Shown here in pieces: positions 54,701 through 64,000 of a stretch of 64,000 bases of DNA. Position 1 is the stretch's first letter. Every line of letters starts with the position of its first letter. Source of the stretch: Argopecten irradians (taxonomy: Eukaryota; Mollusca; Bivalvia; Pectinida; Pectinidae); contig NC_091146.1 of the NCBI RefSeq assembly GCF_041381155.1, positions 1-64,000 of the forward strand. Reading direction: 5' to 3'. The position numbers and the translations under genes are program-made. The notes under the pieces are model-generated. The model was not told where the DNA came from. It made no database searches and was given only the letters and a program-made list of their open reading frames with translations.

Positions 54701-57700
54701 ACTCTACACCTTGTATTCTGGTCCTATCTGTTGTCATTTACTAAACCACAACAGATACAACCAGATATACACTCTACACCTTGTATTCTGGTCCTATCTG
54801 TTGTCATTTACTAAACCACAACAGATACAACCAGATATACACTCTACACCTTGTATTCTGGTCCTATCTGTTGTCATTTACTAAACCACAACAGATACAA
54901 CCAGATATACACTCTACACCTTGTATTCTGGTCCTATCTGTTGTCATTTACTAAACCACAACAGATACAACCAGATATACACTCTACACCTTGTATTCTG
55001 GTCCTATCTGTTGTCATTTACTAAACCACAACAGATACAACCAGATATATACACTCTACACCTTGTATTCTGGTCCTATCTGTTGTCATTACTAAACCAC
55101 AACAGATACAACCAGATATACACTCACACCTTGTATTCTGGTCCTATCTGTTGTCATTTACTAAACCACAACAGATACAACCAGATATACACCCAACACC
55201 TTGTATTCTGGTCCTATCTGTTGTCATTTACTAAACCACAACAGATACAACCAGATATACACTCTACACCTTGTATTCTGGTCCTATCTGTTGTCATTTA
55301 CTAAACCACAACAGATACAACCAGATATACACTCTACACCTTGTATTCTGGTCCTATCTGTTGTCATTTACTAAACCACAACAGATACAACCAATAACCT
55401 ACACCTTGTATTCTGGTCCTATCTGTTGTCATTTACTAAACCACAACAGATACAACCAGATATACACTCACACCTTGTATTCTGGTCCTATCTGTTGTCA
55501 TTTACTAAACACAAAACAGATAACAACAGATACAACCAGATATACACTCCACACCTTGTATTCTGGTCCTATCTGTTGTCATTTACTAAACCACAACAGA
55601 TACAACCAGATATATACCTCTACACCTTGTATTCTGGTCCTATCTGTTGTCATTTACTAAACCACAACAGATACAACCAGATATACACTCTACACCTTGT
55701 ATTCTGGTCCTATCTGTTGTCATTTACTAAACCACAACAGATACAACCAGATATACACTCTACACCTTGTATTCTGGTCCTATCTGTTGTCATTTACTAA
55801 ACCACAACAGATACAACCAGATATACACTCTACACCTTGTATTCTGGTCCTATCTGTTGTCATTTACTAAACCACAACAGATACAACCAGATATACACTC
55901 TACACCTTGTATTCTGGTCCTATCTGTTGTCATTTACTAAACCACAACAGATACAACCAGATATATACACTCTACACCTTGTATTCTGGTCCTATCTGTT
56001 GTCATTTACTAAACCACAACAGATACAACCAGATATACACTCTACACCTTGTATTCTGGTCCTATCTGTTGTCATTTACTAAACCACAACAGATACAACC
56101 AGATATACACCCAACACCTTGTATTCTGGTCCTATCTGTTGTCATTTACTAAACCACAACAGATACAACCAGATATACACTCTACACCTTGTATTCTGGT
56201 CCTATCTGTTGTCATTTACTAAACCACAACAGATACAACCAGATATATACACTCTACACCTTGTATTCTGGTCCTATCTGTTGTCATTTACTAAACCACA
56301 ACAGATACAACCAGATATACACCACACCTTGTATTCTGGTCCTATCTGTTGTCATTTACTAAACCACAACAGATACAACCAGATATACACTCTACACCTT
56401 GTATTCTGGTCCTATCTGTTGTCATTTACTAAACCACAACAGATACAACCAGATATACACTCTACACCTTGTATTCTGGTCCTATCTGTTGTCATTTACT
56501 AAACCACAACAGATACAACCAGATATACACTCTACACCTTGTATTCTGGTCCTATCTGTTGTCATTTACTAAACCACAACAGATACAACCAGATATACAC
56601 TCTACACCTTGTATTCTGGTCCTATCTGTTGTCATTTACTAAACAACAACAGATACAACCAGATATACTCTCTACACCTTGTATTCTGGTCCTATCTGTT
56701 GTCATTTACTAAACCACAACAGATACAACCAGATATACACTCTACACCTTGTATTCTGGTCCTATCTGTTGTCATTTACTAAACCACAACAGATACAACC
56801 AGATATACACTCTACACCTTGTATTCTGGTCCTATCTCTGTTGTCATTTACTAAACCACAACAGATACAACCAGATATACACTCTACACCTTGTATTCTG
56901 GTCCTATCTGTTGTCATTTACTAAACCACAACAGATACAACCAGATATACACTCTACACCTTGTATTCTGGTCCTATCTGTTGTCATTTACTAAACCACA
57001 ACAGATACAACCAGATATACACCACACCTTGTATTCTGGTCCTATCTGTTGTCATTTACTAAACCACAACAGATACAACCAGATATACACTCTACACCTT
57101 GTATTCTGGTCCTATCTGTTGTCATTTACTAAACCACAACAGATACAACCAGATATACACTCTACACCTTGTATTCTGGTCCTATCTGTTGTTTTACTAA
57201 CCACAACAGATACAACAATATACCCACCTTGTATTCTGGTCTTGTTGTCATTTACTAAACCACAACAGATACAACCAGATATACACTCTACACCTTGTAT
57301 TCTGGTCCTATCTGTTGTCATTTACTAAACCACAACAGATACAACCAGATATACACTCTACACCTTGTATTCTGGTCCTATCTGTTGTCATTTACTAAAC
57401 CACAACAGATACAACCAGATATACACTCTACACCTTGTATTCTGGTCCTATCTGTTGTCATTTTACAACACAACAGATACAACCAATATAACACACTCTA
57501 CACCTTGTATTCTGGTCCTATCTGTTGTCATTTACTAAACCACAACAGATACAACCAGATATACACTCTACACCTTGTATTCTGGTCCTATCTGTTGTCA
57601 TTTACTAAACCACAACAGATACACACCAGATATACTCTACACCTTGTATTCTGGTCCTATCTGTTGTCATTTACTACAACAGATACAACCAGATATACAC

Positions 57701-60700
57701 CACACTTGTATTCTGTCCTATCTGTGTCTTTACTAACACAACAAAACAAATACACCCTACACCTTGTATTCTGGTCCTATTCTGTTGTCATTTACTAAAC
57801 CACAACAGATACAACCAGATATACACTCTACACCTTGTATTCTGGTCCTATCTGTTGTCATTTACTAAACCACAACAGATACAACCAGATATACTCTACA
57901 CCTTGTATTCTGGTCCTATCTGTTGTCATTTACTAAACCACAACAGATACAACCAGATATACACCCAACACCTTGTATTCTGGTCCTATCTGTTGTCATT
58001 TACTAAACCACAACAGATACAACCAGATATACACTTACACCTTGTATTCTGGCTATCTGTTGTCATTTACTAAACCACAACAGATACAACCAGATATACA
58101 CCTACACCTTGTATTCTGGTCCTATCTGTTGTCATTTACTAAACCACAACAGATACAACCAGATATACACTCTACACCTTGTATTCTGGTCCTATCTGTT
58201 GTCATTTACTAAACCACAACAGATACAACCAGATATACACTCTACACCTTGTATTCTGGTCCTATCTGTTGTCATTTACTAAACCCAACAGATACAACCA
58301 GATATACACTCTACACCTTGTATTCTGGTCCTATCTGTTGTCATTTACTAAACCACAACAGATACAACCAGATATACACTCTAAACCTTGTATTCTGGTC
58401 CTATCTGTTGTCAATTACTAAACCACAACAGATACAACCAGATATACCCTCTACACCTTGTATTCTGGTCCTATCTGTTGTCATTTACTAAACCACAACA
58501 GATACAACCAGATATACACTCTACACCTTGTATTCTGGTCCTATCTGTTGTCATTTACTAAACCACAACAGATACAACCAGATATACACTCTACACCTTG
58601 TATTCTGGTCCTATCTGTTGTCATTTACTAAACCACAACAGATACAACCAGATATACACTCACACCTTGTATTCTGGTCCTATCTGTTTGTCATTTACTA
58701 AACCACAACAGATACAACCAGATATACACTCTACACCTTGTATTCTGGTCTTATCTGTTGTCATTTACTAAACCACAACAGATACAACCAGATATACACT
58801 CTACACCTTGTATTCTGGTCCTATCTGTTGTCATTTACTAAACCACAACAGATACAACCAGATATACACCCAACACCTTGTATTCTGGTCCTATCTGTTG
58901 TCATTTACTAAACCACAACAGATACAACCAGATATACACTCTACACCTTGTATTCTGGTCCTATCTGTTGTCATTTACTAAACCACAACAGATACAACCA
59001 GATATACACCCAACACCTTGTATTCTGGTCCTATCTGTTGTCATTTACTAAACCACAACATATACAACCAGATATACACTCTACACCTTGTATTCTGGTC
59101 CTATCTGTTGTCATTTACTAAACCACAACAGATACAACCAGATATACACTCAACACCTTGTATTCTGGTCTTATCAGTTGTGAGCATTTTCATTTACTAA
59201 ACCACAACAGATACAACCAGATATACACCCAACACCTTGTATTCTGGTCCTATCTGTTGTCATTTACTAAACCACAACAGATACAACCAGATATACACTC
59301 TACACCTTGTATTCTGGTCCTATCTGTTGTCATTTACTAAACCACAACAGATACAACCAGATATACACTCTACACCTTGTATTCTGGTCCTATCTGTTGT
59401 CATTTACTAAACCACAACAGATACAACCAGATATACACTCTACACCTTGTATTCTGGTCCTATCTGTTGTCATTTACTAAACCACAACAGATACAACCAG
59501 ATATACACTCTACACCTTGTATTCTGGTCCTATCTGTTGTCATTTACTAAACCACAACAGATACAACCAGATATACACTCTACACCTTGTATTCTGGTCC
59601 TATCTGTTGTCATTTACTAAACCACAACAGATACAACCAGATATACACTCTACACCTTGTATTCTGGTCCTATCTGTTGTCATTTACTAAACCACAACAG
59701 ATACAACCAGATATACACTCTACACCTTGTATTCTGGTCCTATCTGTTGTCATTTACTAAACCACAACAGATACAACCAGATATACACTCTACACCTTGT
59801 ATTCTGGTCCTATCTGTTGTCATTTACTAAACCACAACAGATACAACCAGATATACACTCTACACCTTGTATTCTGGTCCTATCTGTTGTCATTTACTAA
59901 ACCACAACAGATACAACCAGATATACACTCTACACCTTGTATTCTGGTCCTATCTGTTGTCATTTACTAAACACACAACAGATACAACCAGATATACACT
60001 CTACACCTTGTATTCTGGTCCTATCTGTTGTCATTTACTAAACCACAACAGATACAACCAGATATACACTCTACACCTTGTATTCTGGTCCTATCTGTTG
60101 TCATTTACTAAACCACAACAGATACAACCAGATATACACTCTACACCTTGTATTCTGGTCTATCTGTTGTCATTTACTAAACCACAACAGATACAACCAG
60201 ATATACACTCTACACCTTGTATTCTGGTCCTATCTGTTGTCATTTACTAAACCACAACAGATACAACCAGATATACACCCAACACCTTGTATTCTGGTCC
60301 TATCTGTTGTCATTTACTAAACCACAACAGATACAACCAGATATACACTCTACACCTTGTATTCGGGTCCTATCTGTTGTCATTTACTAAACCACAACAG
60401 ATACAACCAGATATACACCCAACACCTTGTATTCTGGTCCTATCTGTTGTCATTTACTAAACCACAACAGATACAACCAGATATACACTCTACACCTTGT
60501 ATTCTGGTCCTATCTGTTGTCATTTACTAAACCACAACAGATACAACCAGATATAACTCACACCTTGTATTCTGGTCCTATCTGTTGTCATTTACTAAAC
60601 CACAACAGATACAACCAGATATACACTCTACACCTTGTATTCTGGTCCTATCTGTTGTCATTTACTAAACCACAACAGATACAACCAGATATACACTCTA

Positions 60701-62766
60701 CACCTTGTATTCTGGTCCTATCTGTTGTCATTTACTAAACCACAACAGATACAACCAGATATACATCTCACTACACCTTGTATTCTGGTCCTATCTGTTG
60801 TCATTTACTAAACCACAACAGATACAACCAGATATACACTCTACACCTTGTATTCTGGTCCTATCTGTTGTCATTTACTAAACACAACAGATACAACCAG
60901 ATATACACTCTACACCTTGTATTCTGGTCCTATCTGTTGTCATTTACTAAACCACAACAGATACAACCAGATATACACCCAACACCTTGTATTCTGGTCC
61001 TATCTGTTGTCATTTACTAAACCACAACAGATACAACCAGATATACACCCAACACCTTGTATTCTGGTCCTATCTGTTGTCATTTACTAAACCACAACAG
61101 ATACAACCAGATATACACTCTACACCTTGTATTCTGGTCCTATCTGTTGTCATTTACTAAACCACAACAGATACAACCAGATATACACCCTACACCTTGT
61201 ATTCTGGTCCTATCTGTTGTCGTTTACTAAACCACAACAGATACAACCAGATATACACTCTACACCTTGTATTCTGGTCCTATCTGTTGTCGTTTACTAA
61301 ACCACAACAGATACAACCAGATATACACTCTACACCTTGTATTCTGGTCCTATCTGTTGTCATTTACTAAACCACAACGATACAACCAGATATACACTCT
61401 ACACCTTGTATTCTGGTCCTATCTGTTGTCATTTACTAAACCACAACAGATACAACCAGATATACACTCTACACCTTGTATTCTGGTCCTATCTGTTGTC
61501 ATTTACTAAACCACAACAGATACAACCAGATATACACCACAACCTTGTATTCTGGTCCTATCTGTTGTCATTTACTAAACCACAACAGATACAACCAGAT
61601 ATACACCCTACACCTTGTATTCTGGTCCTATCTGTTGTCATTTACTAAACCACAACAGATACAACCAGATATACACTCTACACCTTGTATTCTGGTCTTA
61701 TCTGTTGTCATTTACTAAACCACAACAGATACAACCAGATATACACTCTACACCTTGTATTCTGGTCCTATCTGTTGTCATTTACTAAACCACAACAGAT
61801 ACAACCAGATATATACACTCAACAACACCTTGTATTCTGGTCCTATCTGTTGTCATTTACTAAACCACAACAGATACAACCAGATATACACTCTACACCT
61901 TGTATTCTGGTCCTATCTGTTGTCATTTACTAAACCACAACAGATACAACCAGATATACACTCTACACCTTGTATTCTGGTCCTATCTGTTGTCATTTAC
62001 TAAACCACAACAGATACAACCAGATATACACCCAACACCTTGTATTCTGGTCCTATCTGTTGTCATTTACTAAACCACAACAGATACAACCAGATATACA
62101 CTCAACACCTTGTATTCTGGTCTTATCTGTTGTCATTTACTAAACCACAACAGATACAACCAGATTTACACTCTACACCTTGTATTCTGGTCTTATCTGT
62201 TGTCATTTACTAAACCACAACAGATACAACCAGATATACACCCAACACCTTGTATTCTGGTCCTATCTGTTGTCATTTACTAAACCACAACAGATACAAC
62301 CAGATATACACCCAACACCTTGTATTCTGGTCCTATCTGTTGTCATTTACTAAACCACAACAGATACAACCAGATATACACTCTACACCTTGTATTCTGG
62401 TCCTATCTGTTGTCATTTACTAAACCACAACAGATACAACCAGATATACACCCAACACCTTGTATTCTGGTCCTATCTGTTGTCATATACTAAACCACAA
62501 CAGATACAACCAGATATACACTCTACACCTTGTATTCTGGTCCTATCTGTTGTCATTTACTAAACCACAACAGATACAACCAGATATACAACCCAACACC
62601 TTGTATTCTGGTCCTATCTGTTGTCATTTACTAAACCACAACAGATACAACCAGATATACACTCTACACCTTGTATTCTGGTCCTATCTGTTGTCAATCA
62701 CTAAACCACAACATATAAAACCAGATAGACACTCTACACTATGTACATGTATTCTGGTTCTGTCAT
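51710..62766. repeat. 70-bp satellite array, about 158 copies
   Basis: The monomer includes TATCTGTTGT, a 13-base spacer (CATTTACTAAACC), and ACAACAGATA, giving a perfect 10-bp inverted repeat, then CAACCAGATATACACTCTAC and ACCTTGTATTCTGGTCC. Most monomers are identical. Variants include CACCCAACACC in place of CACTCTACACC, TATATACAC with two extra bases, and single-base losses. The block at about 57190-57770 is the most disordered. The last monomers (62685-62766) are diverged, as at a typical array edge. As 70 is not divisible by three, every frame passes through the monomer and long open frames are artefacts. Confidence 0.95.
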
Positions 62767-62875
62767 TTTAAAAAACTACTCTAAATGCTATAGTACAGTA
62801 AATGTAAAATCACCAAATATATTTATCTGTCCCATCATATTGCTTTTTTTATCTCTGATATACACTGTATTGCAG

Positions 62876-63566
62876 GCTGCTGATCTGAAGTCTCCTATTG
62901 ATGAACGAGTTCTCAGGAAAATCCGGACGCTTGTCAATGAGGGTGTTTATAGCCCAAAAGAAATGCACCGACATCTGAAGATATTCATCAAAGATCTGTT
63001 CAGGGAGCGGGAGATGCCCAGAGCCATCAACCGAAGGTTTTATCCAAGCAGGGAGGATCTGAGGAAGATAATGTACCGTCAGAGGCGTAAAACACTACAC
63101 AGTCTGATAGACCAGGAGGACTTGGCGGAGAAAATACATGTCTGGCAAGAAGACCACCCTGATGACACGTGGACTTTTCGTAAATCCTCCATTGTAAAGC
63201 GCCCTGTCATAGATGACGACTCTGAAGAGGATGATGGTTGCCTTATGGTCAATGAGGAAGAGTCTCTCCTGGTTATTTACCAGTCTAAATGGCAGAGAAA
63301 TTTACTTGCTAGATATGGAAACGAGCTGGTGTATCTGGATGCCACATACAGAACAACTAAGTATGCTTTGCCATTGTTTTTCCTTTGTGTGCAGACCAAT
63401 GGTGGGTTTTGTGTTGTGGGAGCTTTTATCACCGAGAGGGAGGACTCCAGCTCTGTTGCTGAAGCTTTGCAAGTCATCAAAGATAACAACTCAGCATGGA
63501 CCTGTAAAGGATTTATGATAGACTCCTCAGAGGTAGAAGCCAATGCTATTCACAGTGTGTTCCCTG
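62876..63566 (+). CDS. Exon of a MULE-type transposase-derived gene (partial)
   Basis: Bounded by the acceptor TATTGCAG and the donor GTAAGT, 691 bp, open in one frame (230 codons, phase 1 at the end). The N-terminal part is basic and helical (ERVLRKIRTLVNEGVYSPKE; FYPSREDLRKIMYRQRRKTL). An acidic stretch DDDSEEDDG precedes the MULE domain, which starts YLDATYRTTKYALPLFFLCV with the first conserved Asp and goes on to GFMIDSSEVEANAIHSVFPG with the second. Such genes are common in molluscs, often labelled calcium-responsive transcription factor-like. The remaining exons would lie beyond the window. The upstream part of the open frame (62741-62875) is intron and satellite edge, not coding. Confidence 0.75.
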
Positions 63567-64000
63567 GTAAGTGATATCTTATTTAAGCATTAAACTATCT
63601 TCCTATGGCATCTAGGGTCTATATAGATGCCAGAGCTTTGCAGACAATCTTCATAATGCGCTAGTATTGAATTGAAATATAGGAATTGAATCTTGCTTTG
63701 GTCGATTTCATGGGGTGATGAATTGAGTTGCTCTTGAAACAAATTGAATTATCTGCAAAGCAGTTGATGTTGAATTTGTTTTTATTCCAAATGTGTGTTT
63801 TAATAAAGGCTATGTACATTGACCATACAAATATATATATACTTGCTATATCCCTCACACCCATTCTTTAACTGTACAATATAGCTGAATTAGTGAATTG
63901 CTGAAATCATACATGTACCTGATACGTGTATACCTGAAATGTATCTGATATTTCCCATTCATTGTACTATAAATTTGCAGAGTCGAAAATCTACATATGT
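63567..64000 (+). other. Start of the following intron
   Basis: AT-rich sequence after the donor GTAAGTGATATC; no further exon was recognised before the window end. Confidence 0.5.

Noticed and set aside
51710..62766. CRISPR-like array
   Set aside because: There are no unique spacers: the monomers are contiguous and nearly identical, and the genome is eukaryotic.
51977..62771. Dozens of open frames of 60-167 codons with MYSGPICCHLLNHNRYNQ-type translations
   Set aside because: They are the 70-bp satellite read in three frames (three monomers per frame cycle). They stop at the same TAA in the monomer and follow indels in the array, not selection.
62741..62875. N-terminal extension (MYMYSGSVILKN...) of the MULE-type exon
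   Set aside because: It lies before a good acceptor and overlaps the degenerate satellite edge.

Overview
The window looks like nuclear DNA of a marine bivalve mollusc, possibly a scallop. The evidence is its AT-rich composition, intron-bearing genes with GT-AG junctions, tRNA-derived SINEs whose middle resembles molluscan V-SINEs such as RUDI, and several bivalve-type repeats with 145-157 bp internal tandem units. The species call is inference. There are no operons, no bacterial signals and no rRNA genes. Real coding content is small: a multi-exon transposase-exonuclease gene on the minus strand (28556-35313), a piggyBac transposase (23465-25487), one exon of a MULE-type gene cut by the window end (62876-63566), and short gene fragments.

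Layout. 1-6775: degraded repeats, a SINE, and a repeat interrupted by a 2.4 kb TTAA-flanked element (3137-5527). 6776-15971: first copy of a large Helitron-like unit, itself carrying later insertions. 15972-20690: a weak inverted-repeat element and anonymous DNA. 20691-26593: a complete piggyBac element with perfect 15-bp terminal repeats and TTAA target duplications; a 1.69 kb foldback element with a 9-bp target duplication (21305-22989) sits inside it. 28556-35313: the transposase-exonuclease gene. 37046-47198: a nest of rolling-circle-like elements holding the second copy of the Helitron-like unit (38272-45949). 47338-51492: a young non-autonomous LTR retrotransposon on the minus strand. 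51710-62766: about 158 copies of a 70-bp satellite, ending about 110 bp before the MULE-type exon.

The main result is that what first looks like a 9 kb segmental duplication is better explained as two copies of one mobile unit. Its 5' end carries TGAAATGAAGAG, its 3' end carries the inverse CTCTTCATTTCA followed by a GC-rich hairpin and CTAG, and the right copy splits a 156-bp tandem array whose two halves rejoin cleanly. Smaller repeats in the window use the same plan: an inverted head motif repeated just inside the 3' end, then a hairpin, then TCTTG. This agrees with the asymmetric inverted repeats known for Helentron/Helitron2 elements. Because the two large copies differ in later insertions, each one gives natural empty sites for elements present in the other.

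Limits: all alignments were made by eye; no homology search, fold calculation or copy-number count was run. Family names rest on motifs. Exon structures rest on splice signals and reading-frame continuity.
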